From: Sialis fuliginosa
Taxonomy: Eukaryota; Arthropoda; Insecta; Megaloptera; Sialidae
Assembly: GCA_961205875.1 (NCBI GenBank)
Contig: OY540822.1
Coordinates: forward strand, 622,501-686,500
Direction of reading: 5' to 3'
Length of the DNA stretch: 64,000 nucleotides
This document shows, piece by piece, positions 11,493 through 23,790 of the stretch. Each line of letters opens with the position of its first letter. Position 1 is the first letter of the stretch. The translations under genes were made by a program, and so were the position numbers. The notes beneath the pieces are model-generated. The model was not told where the DNA came from, did no database searches, and worked only from the letters and a program-made list of their open reading frames with translations.

Positions 11493-13009
11493 TTGTAATT
11501 TTTATTACATATCTCCATCGATTTCGGTAAACTGGTTTGATTGAACCCAATTTGAAATCAACTATTTTACCTTTCCAACTATTTTAAAACTATTTGCCTT
11601 TTTTTATCCAACGTTAAAAATTTTGTGTTGAAAAAAGTCATAAACACAAAGTTTGAAATAATTCTAATTATTAATATTGATTTTTTTCAAAAAAATAAAA
11701 AATATTATACATGTTTCTAGGGGTAATAAACATAATATATATTTCTTGTGATTTCCTAATATGTTTGAGTCTTATTCATACAATTCTTTGTAGATTTTTT
11801 TAGTTTTATATATTTTTATAAATACATTTTTTCTATTATACAGTGAGTCATATCAAGTGGAACAAACTTGAACCGTGGATTGAGAAAAATATTTTAAGCA
11901 AAAAACATTATATGAACATGTGTCTGGAAATTTTTCATGAGGGGGCTACAGCCCTCCAAAGATTTTATTCAAAATTAGTTTTTATTTAATATCTGGAGAA
12001 CCCATTATACAAAAGTTATATAATTTGATTCACGGTTTAGTATTAATGAGAGGTATCGATTTCCAGTATTAAACAATTATAATTTAGACCAGGGCTGTAT
12101 TTTTTTGTTCTCTAATTTTTTCCTGAGTTAGACATTTGAAGAACACTGTATGGCACAAAATACACAAAAATATACTTAACTTATTTATTATAGGATAAAC
12201 CGTTGCAAGAAATATCGATGCAAAAGAAAGCATGCAGAATTTTACTTAATACGGATGCTTCAAATTACAAAAAATAAATGTATATTCTTGTACTATGATA
12301 AAAAATAAGACAAAAAACTAGTATAAATATACCTCCAAAAATTCATCCTTATCAACAAATAGCCATTTGAAGTAATATGAAAAAAATGTTTTTTGAGGGT
12401 TGTTTTAAGGATAAAGGAAGGAAACTTTTGCCAAAATTTGGTGCAATTTGGATTATAGAGAAAAAAGTTTTAATGGTGTGAATATAGCGCTTTTTGGAAA
12501 ATAAGACATCTTAAAACAAGTGTAACATTAAAAGTTTTTGACCAAATTAAAAAATCTATAAATATTTGGAAACTACATAAAAAATAGAATAAAATGACCT
12601 ATATCGGAAGTATTTTGGTTGAAACCAAAATATTTGGCGGCAATTTCAAAATCGACTATTTTTTACAAAAAATCAAACTTAATGTTTTGGTACCGCATTC
12701 GGCCAAAATTGAATATTCGGCTCTGAAACCAATTTCAAATGGAAGATCAACAAAAAACGAAGAAAATGAGCCCTATAACATTCATAATAAGGGACATTTT
12801 GAAAAATAAGGTACTATCGAAAAAAGTCTAATTTCGCTCGATTTCAAAAGTTTAAAAAATCGTAATTCAGCCAAAAAAGCGGGCGGGGAAAAAAGATTTT
12901 AGGAAACATGTTTTTTTGATATGTACTTTGAGAAAAAAAATTGTGAGCAAAATCGGTGACATACGTGCGCCCTGTTTTTTTAAAAAACTACTGGAAATGG
13001 TCATATATA
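11493..13009. other. Unassigned AT-rich sequence
   Basis: No element boundaries or coding region could be supported. The ORF 12594-12809 is low complexity (Lys/Asn/Ile-rich) and most likely chance. Confidence 0.4.
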
Positions 13010-13011
13010 TA

Positions 13012-14290
13012 TGAGCCGTTGATTTTGAAAGTGGCCTAACTCCATTTATGTTTAAACTGAGATATTAAAGAGTTTGCGTTTCAATAAAATTAAAAATATA
13101 CGTGTAAGATATCAATGTGCCACATTGATTAAGTGTTTCTAAGAGAGTTAAATTTATAATTACTATTAAAATAACCCCAATTATTAATTCAATAATATGT
13201 GTTTTTTTACCACAAATGGACTTAGGCCACTTTCAAAATCAACAATTACGTTTGTTATTAATTTAAAAGAACTCAACTCCATTTGTAGTTAGTTAAAATG
13301 CTTCAAATTGAAAAAAAAACACTCATTTTAATTTATATTATTTCTTTATAACTCTTAAAAAAATTATAGAATTCAGGAAATCTAAGTATGTATACAGGTG
13401 ATTTTTAAGTCTTGAGATTGTTTAATACCTGGGAAACTATGGAATTTTAGGGAAAATATTTGGTACAAAAGTTTCAGGATTTATAGGGGCAAAATCAATG
13501 GAGTTAACAATTTCGACCTTGAGTGGAGGTTTGAAGGTCATTTTAGGGTCAACAATTTTTTTTCAAAGGAAATCTATTTATTTTTTTGAAGATTCGTATT
13601 TTGCAGTAAAAAAGAAATAACTTTTGTCTGAAAAGTTTTATAAAAAATTTCAATTTTAACATATTTTTTTTTAATTTAGTAACATTTAAAAAAAGTTTTT
13701 TGCTTTAAAAATTTATGAAATTATAAAAAATTTTTTTTTTTAAACTGTATTTTTCGTCAAACATTTAAGATAATAATTTCAAAATTTTTGTAATGTAATT
13801 TTTTTTTTAAATTACGTTAAAATTGAAATTTAAAAAAAAACTTTTCAAACAAAAGTTATTTCGATTTTTTTGCAAAATACAAATCTGCAAAAAAATAACT
13901 GAGTTTCTATTTAAAAAAAAATTGCTGACCCCAAAATGACCTTAAAACCTCCATTCAAGGTCAAAATTGTTCCCTTAATTGGGTTTGCCCCGCCAAATCC
14001 TAAAACTTTTGTACCAAACATTTTCCATAGAAAGCTTTCGTTTTCCAGAGCTATTGTGATAAATAAAACAACATTATTAATAATGAAGTGGAGTTAGGCC
14101 ACTTTCAAAAGAAACTTTTTAACTTGAAATTAATTGTGAAAATTAATGTGTTCAAAAAATTTTTTTCCTTTGAATATATTTAACCAAAAATTGTTTTTTA
14201 TGATAGTTTACTTCTAATTATACACGTTACTACAGTCAACAAAAAAAATTTGAAAAATGGAGTTAGGCCACTTTCAAAATCAACGGCTCA
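13012..14290. mobile_element. Foldback element with GGCCTAACTCC repeats (1.28 kb)
   Basis: Ends TGAGCCGTTGATTTTGAAAG and its inverse, flanked by TA in an (AT)n context. The arms fold around about 13740: 'tttggtacaaaagtt' and 'ttgaccttga' blocks at 13470-13560 are mirrored at 13920-14030. The motif GTTAGGCCACTTTCAAAA occurs four times: once inverted near 13027 and direct near 13221, 14094 and 14260. Arms are more diverged than in the 9-kb element. Non-coding. Confidence 0.8.
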
Positions 14291-14303
14291 TATATATTGA
14301 GCA

Positions 14304-14706
14304 AAAGGGCCGTAACTACCACCGGGGCAGCCGGGGCAGTGCCCCTGGGCCCCCGAGGTTAGGGGGGCCCCGCAGCAGCGTAAAAATTGAAGTGAGCAAG
14401 AAAAAATAAATAAATTGAAGAATTTTTTTAAAGTATTTAGTGCTATCTTGAAAACGTGATTAACTTATTACTAATTTTGATTTTGAACTTCAATTTTACA
14501 CTTATTATCCATTAAAATTACTAAGAAGTGTAAAATTCTAGCTGGCAAGCAAAAAAAAGTCATTCAAATAAAAATTCGTTACAAATGTAAAATTTATAAG
14601 ATATGATCAAAAAAAAAGGTCTTCAATTTTTATTTTTTGCATATCTGGGGGGGGGCCCTCGGTCACCTCTTGCCCCGGGGCTCCCGAGCCTCTAGTTACG
14701 GCCTTG
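14304..14706. mobile_element. hAT-like MITE (about 0.4 kb)
   Basis: The ends AAGGGCCGTAACTA and, inverted, CAAGGCCGTAACTAGAGG flank a GC-rich short element. The duplicated ATTGAGCA(A) at 14296-14304 and 14707-14715 is an 8-9 bp target duplication, as hAT elements make. It abuts the right edge of the 13-14.3 kb foldback. It carries AAAAAAAAGGTCTTCAATTT near 14614, also found in the 19113-19458 element. Confidence 0.75.
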
Positions 14707-14715
14707 ATTGAGCAA

Positions 14716-15094
14716 TACATCGTTTTGAAAATAATGTATAATTATAATTAATAAATTTGTTTGCATAACTATTTACATTTCTATTTCATACCCGAAGCTG
14801 TGCTCTACGATAAGACCAATAAGAAATAAAATAAAGTACTAAATCATTTCTGTTTCTCTTAACTGTAGTTTAATTTTAATAAACTTGCAAATTTTAAATG
14901 ATAATGTAATATGCAGTCAATTATACCTGCGACTGCAAGACATTATCGATTCTAAAACCTTTTTGGACACTTATATGGGAAAAAATTGTATACTTATTTA
15001 GATTGAAGGAATACAGTAATATAAAAAACTAAAAACCAAAAGATACCGAACTGTCTTATGGATTTTCAAATGAATTGAAGTTGTTTTTAACGTG
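14716..15094 (+). repeat. Fragment of the GGCCCGGTATTATAAAA element family
   Basis: Nearly identical to 21725-22105 inside the element at 20592-23413, and inverted near 59690-59900. Ends where duplicated unit A begins. Confidence 0.7.
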
Positions 15095-15502
15095 AATTAA
15101 AGTGTTAAGGGTGAAAATCACAAAAATTTAATATATCTGAACTTTCAGCACTTTTTTAAGATAAATGTTATCTTCAAGACACTGTAATATCGATTGCCCT
15201 TTTCTATTATCACTCGGCTGTCTATCAGTGAGTTTTATGAAATTTCAATTTTTGATATTGCAATCAAATGAAAATTACATTAAAATGAATAGAAACTATC
15301 GAGTACATTAAAACAATCATTTTTTGTTAATGAACCCACGCACAAAAGCAATCAATTTTGACTTTTTGATAAAAAATTTTGTAGCTTGGAGAAATGATAG
15401 TTCAAAGTATGCTGATCAAAGTTGTATTGAGTGCAACTTACGAAAATTCATAATTTTTACTTCAGGGGCTCACAAACCAGCCAGTCAATATATTTTATCT
15501 TT

Positions 15503-17632
15503 TTAGGGTTCCGAAGAAACCCTATTAATCTCACTTTGTCGCCCGTCCGTCCTTTTCAATCAAAGCTAATAGATCAGGAGGCAGCGACCAAAATTTTGGC
15601 ATCTTAGCAGCCCGCAAAATTTGTTATAAAATTTGTTAACTTATTGTAGTTATACATGAAAAGTAAATTGTCAGTCATAAAATATGTTGCATTAACCCTT
15701 GATAGGCTGTCAAAGTTGTCAAGTTTTTGAGCTTGGGTGACTCATAGCAAATCTGGCAGACAGATACTTTTTGATAAATACATGTTCCCCAAATCAAGGA
15801 AATATAGTTTTCTGACGCCTGCGGCGCTGTTTAAGTATAGAGCGAATTAAGAAAAAAAAATGATGCCAAAAAAAAAACTTTTAGCAGCCCGTCAGATATT
15901 TAAGATTTAGGTTGATTTCATTATTACAAAAACAGAAAAATGTATATCTGACGTTTCCATCGCTGCGTTTTTAATTTATAGCGAGACAAAGATGTTAAAA
16001 AAAATGAGGCAACGAATTTTTAGCAGCCCGTCAGATATGCATACCATCTTGTAGAATAATGCCCCCTTATGCAAATAATATATGTATATGTATATCTGAC
16101 GCTTGAAGTGCTGCGTTTGATTAGGAGAGCCCGTCATACCGGGTTTCCAGCGGATTATTTCTAAAATAACTGATTATTAAAAAAAAATGTTCATGCGGTT
16201 TCGAGAGAACTAAATATTGACATTATGGGTTCACCCTGAAAAAGTCACCTTGATGAGTTCCCAGGTTCAACTTTCTAATCTAAATCTAAATCTATATTTT
16301 TTGTTGCAGATTCCTAATTTAAGAGATAAAATAAACAACTTTTGCTTGAAACATTTTTCTGAAAATGTTGTATGATAAGGATCAAACCAAAGAGCATTTC
16401 CAAATTTTCCATAATTTTTTACTTGATAATTACTAATTTTTAAAAATAATCGCAAGTGCTTAGATATAAGCATAGAATCTCACATTTGTAATTCAATTTT
16501 TAGGGTTCCGAAAAAACCCTATTAATATCGCTTTGTCGTCCGTCCGTATGTCCGTCCGTCCGTCCGTCCGTCCGTCCGTCCTTTTCACTCAAAGATAAAT
16601 AATATAATATATAAATAATAATAATATAATATATAAGCTAGAAACTTGAAATTTTTACTGAACATGTAAAATGACACCCTATAGTAAAATATGTACAAAT
16701 TTATTGAATAAATAATTTTTCAGGGGAGGCAATAAGGAGCTAAAGCTAGGTAAAAAAAATATTTTTTTTTATACCAAGGCATGTGGCACGTTACAATGTA
16801 TAACCAAACAAGCGGAATTTGACCCTTTTTTTATTTTTTTTCTAAATCAAAAATGGTGCCTGTAGGGGGCTTTAAAGCAAATCCAAAAAAACAAAAAAAT
16901 TGTATACCAAGACGTGTGGCACGTCAAAATTTACGTCTCAATGAGTAGAATATGCCCCTATTTTTTATTTTTTTTTCTAACTCAAAAATGGCGCCTGTAG
17001 GGGGCTAAAAGCAGTATTTTATTCTGTCCCCCTCCACTCTAACTCTATAACTACCGGCTCAAAAAAACTGAAAAAAATTCGGTAACGAGGTTTTGGTGGG
17101 ACTACCAACGACAAATACTAAAGTCAATAATATAATTTTAAATTTTGGAATAATAGGGAGGGGTGTAAGAGAATTAAAAATTTGTATTTTCATATCTAGG
17201 CATGTGATATGTCAAAATGTACATCTCAATTCGTAGAACATGACCATATTTTTTATTTTTTTTCTAACTCAAAAATGGCGCCTGTAGGGGGCTAAAAGCA
17301 GTGTTTTATTTTGCCCCCCCCCCCCCCCCCCACCCTCTATCTCTGTAACTACTAAAATTTGGTAACGAGGTTTTGGTGGGACTACCACGACAAATACTAA
17401 AGTCAACAATATAATTTTAAATTTTGGAATTATAGGGAGGGGCGTCATAGAATTTTTTATTTTGATATCTAGGCAAGTGGGGTGTCAAAATATAAATCTC
17501 AATTAGTAGAACTTGACACTTATAAATTTTATTCTAAATTAAAAATGCACCTGTAAATGGTTCCAAACATTCCACGTAGTACGTACTTCGGAACCCTTAT
17601 GGCATACACTCGTGTATGTTTTGCCCGAATTA
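15503..17632. mobile_element. Composite AGGGTTCCG repeat insertion, copies 2 and 3
   Basis: Absent from arm B, where 'atcttttttttatatttcat' is continuous near 43780. Starts AGGGTTCCGAAGAAACCCTA and ends after CGGAACCCTTATGGCATA. A second AGGGTTCCG starts at 16502, so at least two family units are stacked. The middle, 15590-16130, holds a degenerate tandem repeat with TTTTAGCAGCCCGTCAGATA at three places (15603, 15883, 16018). Confidence 0.7.
16538..16581. repeat. (GTCC)n microsatellite
   Basis: About ten GTCC tetranucleotide units, interrupted once by 'gtat'. Shared at lower copy number by the family members near 1488 and 15543. Confidence 0.9.
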
Positions 17633-18652
17633 TTTATATTTCATAACATTTATTAATTTAAAAAAAAAACTACCATAAAAAAATAAAAAATGTAACTAAA
17701 AATTCTAAAAATAATTTTCTTTGTATTCTGCAACTAATCCTAACTACTTTTAATTTTTTGTATATTTTCCTAAAAGATGATCTTTAGGTGATAAAAATAA
17801 AAAATACAAAAATAGTATAAACACAAAATCATTATAATAAAATTATAATAAAAATTATAATAAATTTTGATCAGCATAGTTTAGACTATTGTTTCCTCAA
17901 GTTATAAAAAAATTAACCAAAAGATCTATTGCTTTTGTGTAGGGTCCTTTCTTTCGCATTACTGCTAAAACGACTCGTTTACGGATATGGTTTTATTAAC
18001 AAAAAGCGATTGTTTTAATGTCCGCGACAACTCCTCAAAGTTTAAGTACTTACTTGTACAGCTCTTTTTGTAATTATACTCAAATACATATTTTTCTAGA
18101 ATAACTGTACTACTAATTTAAAATAAATAAATATTAAAACGATCATTCGACAAAATAAAAATTTATAAATATATTGACATTTTTTTTATCGTCGTCAAAA
18201 AAATTGTTTTAGGTTTGTGGTAGTGGCGAACATTAAGAGAAGTGAAGAGCAAAAAAGATGTCATTTATGCACATGATAATTTTTTTTTGAAAACTAAAAG
18301 ATCAAAAAGGTCATTTTAAAAAAATGGTAAACATTTTTTTTATTCTTTTGATTCCAACCCCCCACAAAAACATAATTTGGTTACGTCACTAGCAGGAAAG
18401 GCTCCGTCGAAACTCCTGGCACGGGGCCCGCGGTGAGACGTGGGGGGGCTATATTGATATCACAACAAATTTTAATAACTGACGCTTATCTAGGACATTT
18501 AAAATAATCAGCTGAATGTAAGCTCCTATAAAGTTATACATTCCCTTCGAAGAGGGGTGAGGAGGGTATCGCCGTGTCAATTCTATACATGTAAATCTTC
18601 AATTTAAAAAAACTTTTTCCGTCATTTTTTTCTAGTGCCGTAGTATACTACA

Positions 18653-18958
18653 ATGTTGCCAATGACAAAGACAGAATTCTGGCCTCAGTACCATTACTTG
18701 CTCCCTTGGGATTACCAAACAGGAGAGTATGGTATTTACGGTGCAGGATGCTCAACTATCCTCATACGAGTTGCAGCCGCTTTTGGATGGGCCAGTGAAC
18801 TGCGTACAATTGATAGCGAAGTTGTCAAAGCCGCATTAGGAACGTCACTTAATACGGGCCTGCCGCTGGACGTCTGTTTAGCGAGCGCTGCTAATTCTGC
18901 TCAATATAAATTACCTAAATCTACAAGTTTTCTTTCTTCAATTCTACAAAAATTGTGA
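18653..18958 (+). CDS. Conserved ORF of unknown function (arm A copy)
   Basis: A 101-codon ORF (MLPMTKTEFWPQYHYLLPWD...) nearly identical in the inverted arm at 41960-42508. It has a Gly/Tyr-rich start (GEYGIYGAGCS), an Ala-rich helix-like centre and no recognised motif. It lies about 0.6 kb upstream of a gypsy Gag in both arms. In arm A it ends at a stop soon after SSILQKL, whereas in B the frame stays open for a further ~80 codons of different character. It may be part of the retrotransposon leader or captured host sequence. Whether it is translated is unknown; conservation between arms reflects duplication and does not prove selection. Confidence 0.35.
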   Translation: MLPMTKTEFWPQYHYLLPWDYQTGEYGIYGAGCSTILIRVAAAFGWASELRTIDSEVVKAALGTSLNTGLPLDVCLASAANSAQYKLPKSTSFLSSILQKL

Positions 18959-19112
18959 ACTTCAAGTGCCAAGATCTCTGGAACATCTTCGATCATCCTT
19001 TTCGTCTTCGCCCACTGAAATTTCTACATCAACCCAAAATCTAGTGTGGTGTTTGTAAAAGTGTTATTGATAAACGCAGTACCTGGCCAGTACGAGTCGC
19101 TGATTGTCAACC

Positions 19113-19458
19113 CAGTGGCGTAGCAAGCATAATTGGCGCCCGGGGCACGATACCTTTTTGGCGCCCACGAAAATAAAAAAATAAAAAATAATAATAATTT
19201 TATAATAAATCTGAATTGAAATTGGCGTGACTAAAAAAAAGAAAAAAAAGGTCTTCAGTTTTTATTTTATCTAATCTTATTTATTAAATAAATTCTAAAT
19301 TTACACGACCAAAAAAAAAGGTCTTCAGTTGCATATTCTGGCCTATTGTACATTGGGTTTATGCTATGCGGTTCAAAAGGTTAAGGACCACTTGGCGCCC
19401 TTCTGTAAGTGGCGCCCGGGGCATGATAGACCCCCTTGCCCCCCTCGCTACGCCACTG
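19113..19458. mobile_element. hAT-like MITE with exact 8-bp TSD (346 bp)
   Basis: The ends CAGTGGCGTAGCAAGC and, inverted, CAGTGGCGTAGCGAGG are typical hAT termini. TGTCAACC is duplicated at 19105-19112 and 19459-19466. The B arm retains the empty site (single TGTCAACC followed by ACCATTC) near 42040. The interior has two AAAGGTCTTCAGTT boxes and GGCGCCCGGGGC boxes at both sides. Non-coding. Confidence 0.93.
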
Positions 19459-19536
19459 TGTCAACCACCATTCATCTTCAACATTTTACCGTAGATCTAA
19501 TTCTTTTCTTCTAAGTTTTATTATATTTTCTTATAT

Positions 19537-20516
19537 ATGTATTTTATTAATTATATTAATGTCTGTAATGACTCCCTACTGACATTTGACAGTTCTAATA
19601 CTTTGTACGACGACTCATATTTCTCTTCTAATTGTCCATTTGGTCCTAATCATTCATTAAATTTTAAAGGTTTTACAAATAGCAATTTCAATATGTCTCT
19701 TAGTTTAGAAACTGCGATTAAACTAATTCCAATTTTTTCTGGTGCAGAACCAGAAGATTTATATAGTTTTGTAAATATGTACATGTCAATTTAGTTTAAA
19801 TAATGTTATACCAGAAGCGAAAAGCATATTATTAACAGCTATACTTACAAAACTTAAAGGAAAAGCATTGTCAGTTACAAGATTCACAAATATAGCAGAC
19901 TGGGATTGTCTTAAAACAATATTAGAAAATACATTTGCGGGACAACGTACTGTTGCACACCTGCTGTTAGAACTAAATACATGTAAACAACAAAAGTTCG
20001 AAGACATTAATACCTATTCTTTTCGTCTAAAAAAATTTACCAATCATTTTTAAATATAAGTACCCAAAATAAAAGTATCGAGGAAGCAAATATAATAAGT
20101 AATTTTATTAAAACGCAAGCTCTAAACGTCTTTATGAAGGGTTAATACAACCCATTAAAATGTTAATAAAAACAAGAAACCCATCTATGTAACTTAGAAG
20201 ATGCGATCTGTGAAGCTTTTGACGAAGAACGTATGATAAAATCAGATACTAATTCCCTGTATTACTTTAAAAATACATAAAATAAAAAGAAAGTATTAAA
20301 ATGTTTTAATTGTAACAAATTGGGCATACATCCAACAATTACCGTTTGCAATCATTTCCCTCTACCAGTAATGCTAACATAAAAACAGAAAGACATGTTA
20401 ATTTCATTACATGTAATTATTGTAAAAATCAAGGACATAATATAGAAAATTGCTACAAACTAAGAAATAAAAATCAGAGAAACGCGCAGAGGCCGACGGA
20501 GCCAAATTTCCGTTAG
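19537..20516 (+). pseudogene. Ty3/gypsy Gag remnant with zinc knuckle (arm A)
   Basis: The frame of MSLSLETAIKLIPIFSGAEP is followed by a capsid-like region (ALSVTRFTNIADWDCLKTIL, AGQRTVAHLLLELNTCKQQK, INTYSFRLKKFTNHF). Near 20300-20470 come CFNCNKLGIHP and a perfect CX2CX4HX4C knuckle, CNYCKNQGHNIENC. Breaks at about 19780, 20052 and 20140-20290 disrupt the frame. The Gag would package element RNA. The same region is inverted at 40980-41909, where the capsid frame is more intact. The protease follows after the insertion at 20592-23413. Confidence 0.8.
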
Positions 20517-21239
20517 GCCCAAAATTCAAATGCACACAGGTCTTCTACAACTCTCAATTAAAAGGAAATATTGTTACATTTGCTTCTCCTAGGGCCGGTA
20601 TTATAAAAGGCAGATAAGTTTACTCGATGAATAAATAGCGACAGTACTAGGTAGTAAAAATAGTATTGTTGTTTCACTTGCTACAGATAAGTTCTTCTCT
20701 TTCTGATGTCGACTAGTTCAACATTTGGAACGAAAAATTACTAAAAACGGAATAAAAATAACAAATTCACTATAAATATCACTATATCATACCATTAAAT
20801 TTATTCTGATCTTTTTGCAAGGAATAAATATTTACTTGGTCACGTGGTACTTAGAATAAATTGTGGCAGCCATAGTCATAGGTGACAGCTGTTATTTGTG
20901 GAAATAACAACTCACGCGTAAATGTCAAATTTGTTTTATGTATTATTTAAGGAGTAATATATAATGTTATGAAGATATTGAAACTGCGACCAGCTAGGGA
21001 TGCTTTAATAATAATTTTTCAAAAACATGGTAACTTAATTAATAATTATTTGTGCTTACAGTAATGTAGATTTTGTGGTTGTTTTATATTTTTATAATTT
21101 TTAGAAACAAGTCTGTTTATTTATATGTACATAGTACATATATACAAATATCCATACATTGTACATACATATGTATGTGATATGACTCAAACAAACAACA
21201 CATAAAAAAAGACAGCAATTATTTTTTTCATTTGAAGCA

Positions 21240-21655
21240 TATACGAATATACAAAAAATTAAACCAAAATTACTTTGCAGTTTAATACGTAAAGGAATTA
21301 ATATTCTGTAAAGGTTTGTATCGAACAAAATAACATCGTATTTACACGAATAAATACAAAAAGCTAAACCAAAATTACTTTGCAGTTTGATACGTAAAGA
21401 AATTAATGTTCTGTAAAGGTTTGTACCGAACAAAATAACATCGTATTTATACGAATAAATACAAAAAACTAAACCAAAATTACTTTGCAGTTTGATACGT
21501 AAAGAAATTAATGTTCTGTAAAGGTTTGTACCGAACAAAATAACATCGATTTATACGAATAAATACAAAAAACTAAACCAAAATTACTTTGCTGTTTGTT
21601 ACGGAGAAGAATTAATGTTTTCTAAAGGTTTGTATCGAACAACATCGTAATTACA
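21240..21655. repeat. 105-bp tandem repeat, 4 units
   Basis: AAACCAAAATTACTTTGCAG recurs at about 21261, 21366, 21471 and 21575, a period of 104-105 bp. The homologous place near 60000-60110 has a single unit, so the array expanded in this copy. The period is a multiple of three, so a spurious 145-codon ORF with repeating peptide appears on the minus strand. Confidence 0.92.
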
Positions 21656-22162
21656 TATAAATTTTTTTTAAACTAGAAATCATTTATTAACACTTTCACA
21701 AGAAAAATATTTTTGTTTCTTGTACATCGTTTTGAAAAGTAATATATAATTATAATTAATAAAAAATTTTGCGTAACTATTTACATTTTTATTTCATACC
21801 CGAAGCTGTGCTCTACGATAAGATCAATAAGAAATAAAATAAAGTACTAAATCATTCCTGTTTCTTTTAACTGTAGTCTGATTTTAATAAACCTGCAAAT
21901 TTTAAATGATAATGTAATATGCAGTCAATTATACCTGCGACTGAAAGACATTATCGATTCTTAAACCTTCATGGACACTTATATGGGAAAAAATTGTATA
22001 TACCTATTTAGATTGAAGGAATACAGTAATATAAAAAACTAAAAACCAAAAGATACCGAACTGTCTTATGGATTTTCAAATGAATTCAAGTTGTTTTTAA
22101 CGCTGTGAACATTTCTTTGAAATTTTATCCAACCTTTTTACTTTCTTATACCATGTATATGA

Positions 22163-22540
22163 AATATAATAATAATAATAATATTTATTTCATATACTGT
22201 AGTACAGTGTAAAATAAGTCAAATGAAGGAAAAAAAACAAAATTCACAAAATAAATACTAAATAATTTTACATTCAAAATATTCTTTCATATTATAATAG
22301 TTCATACGCAACAATAATTCTTTTAATTGTTTTTAAAAGTCTTTTTCACTTAACATTTTTAAATAGTTTGGTAAGTGATTATAAATTTTAATCATTTGGT
22401 TTAGTGGGCCATTTTTCACGACACTTAATGTTGAAAAATTACATACAAAAATATCTTTATTTCTTGTTGCGTACTCATGTTTAAAATTATTATTTTGAAA
22501 GAACTGTTTGTTTTTGTTTAGAAAACAAGAACATTGCCGT
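22163..22540 (-). pseudogene. LINE reverse transcriptase C-terminal fragment
   Basis: The minus strand from about 22490 down to 22270 reads HEYATRNKDIFVCNFSTLS, then NQMIKIYNHLPNYLKML, then a stop, then RMNYYNMKEYFECKII and a terminal stop. This is the classic C-terminal end of Jockey/CR1-type LINE reverse transcriptases (H.Y.TRNK, then YN.LP, then FK..LK). The 3' end carries TAT/AAT trinucleotides at 22171-22185. It is a short 5'-truncated insertion in the TIR element. Confidence 0.7.
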
Positions 22541-23415
22541 AGGTAACATGGGACTTTCTTATACGTAATACTGAGAGTGAACTGTGTAGGTGAATCTAAA
22601 TAATTACATAAAAAAATTCTTTCTGGCTAAATCATAAATGTTGGAAAAAAATGCATGGAAAATAAATTATAGATAATAACATACTCGACATTTTTTATCT
22701 AAAACATTTTTTTCTTATTTCAAAAATAATTCAAAAATCCAAAAATTTACAAGAGTAAACATCCGTTTTCAGTTATTACGTTAAAAAAAATCACTTGTTA
22801 TATAATGGAGAGAATAATATTACCTAATATTATTCATTTTGTTTTATTTTGTTAGAAATGTTTTAATAAACAAAGAATCACGTATACAATTCACTGTTAG
22901 ATTAGGTTAGGTATAAGAAAGTCCCGTGGTTCCCAAGGCAGATATTTTTTAAATAATCTTCCGCATGTTATATACAATCCCATCTAAAAATGAAGAAATA
23001 TGTGCCAATATTTTTGTATTATTATATATCAATAAAATTGAATCTTCATTTCAAGCACATAATAAAATTCATAAGAATTTTAAGTACTGTAAAAATTCAA
23101 ATTTTAGGTTATCACGTTTGACGTTTCTTTACATAGATAAAGAAATCATATAGACGTTATTGGTTGCAATATTTTCTAATGTAAAAATTTATTAGAAATC
23201 TCCATAATATAGAAAAATAGATATTTTGGAGTTTTTACATGTATATAATCACTTTTTACTTTGTATTTAATATGTCTAAACATTATTTTGTGTAAAAAAA
23301 CCAAAATCGATATGACATTTCTCAAATAAGGAACTCATAGAATGTGTAAATTATTTGTGGAATAAATTTAATCCCTAGAGTAAAAGTTATCTGTCTTTTA
23401 TAATACCGGGCCCTA

Positions 23416-23790
23416 ATGGTGTAATTGAAATTCTTTAATTCATTGTTGATACAGGTTCTGATATAAATTTAATAAAAATTTCTTCTTAAAAAAATAATTC
23501 AAAAATAAATAATGATGTTAATGGGTATAAGTGATACACAAGTGTACACTTTAGGTGAAATAAAAATTAATATTACTTAGTTTAAATAACAAATTAATCC
23601 CATCTACGTTTCAAGTAGTCTGTGATGATTTTCCTTTGGTATGTGATGGTATATTTGGTAATAATTTTTTAATCAAGAATAATGCAATTATAGATGTAAA
23701 AAATAAAACTCTAATAATAATTAACGAGGAAAAGAATAATTTCATCATTCCGAGTCGCTGTAAAAAGTTAATATCTAAAATAAATTAAAT
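23416..23790 (+). pseudogene. Ty3/gypsy aspartic protease remnant (arm A)
   Basis: Near 23440 the sequence encodes VDTGSDINLIKISS, the retropepsin active-site triad DTG with its usual following residues. Near 23600-23770 it encodes FQVVCDDFPLVCDGIFGNNF, matching the C-terminal 'DGIfG..fL' part of gypsy proteases. The two parts are in different frames and separated by stops. It is the continuation of the Gag at 19537-20516 once the TIR element is removed. Confidence 0.75.

Larger units (their letters stand above)
20592..23413. mobile_element. GGCCCGGTATTATAAAA TIR element, complete copy (2.8 kb)
   Basis: TIRs of about 30 bp start GGGCCGGTATTATAAAAGGC on the left and GGGCCCGGTATTATAAAAGA inverted on the right, flanked by TA (20590-20591, 23414-23415). 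Arm B has the uninterrupted site (near 40925-40935), confirming the borders. No transposase is visible. It contains a 105-bp tandem array (21240-21655) and a LINE fragment (22163-22540). Parts recur at 14716-15094, 56651-60610 and 62880-63480. Confidence 0.88.

Noticed and set aside
21101..21538. 145-codon minus-strand ORF with repeated FGTNLYRTLISLRIKLQSNF-type peptide
   Set aside because: It follows from a 105-bp (35-codon) tandem DNA repeat in a non-coding element; the single-copy homologue at 60 kb is not coding.
21240..21655. CRISPR-like spacing of repeats
   Set aside because: Units are contiguous tandem copies with no unique spacers, in an animal genome; ordinary minisatellite.
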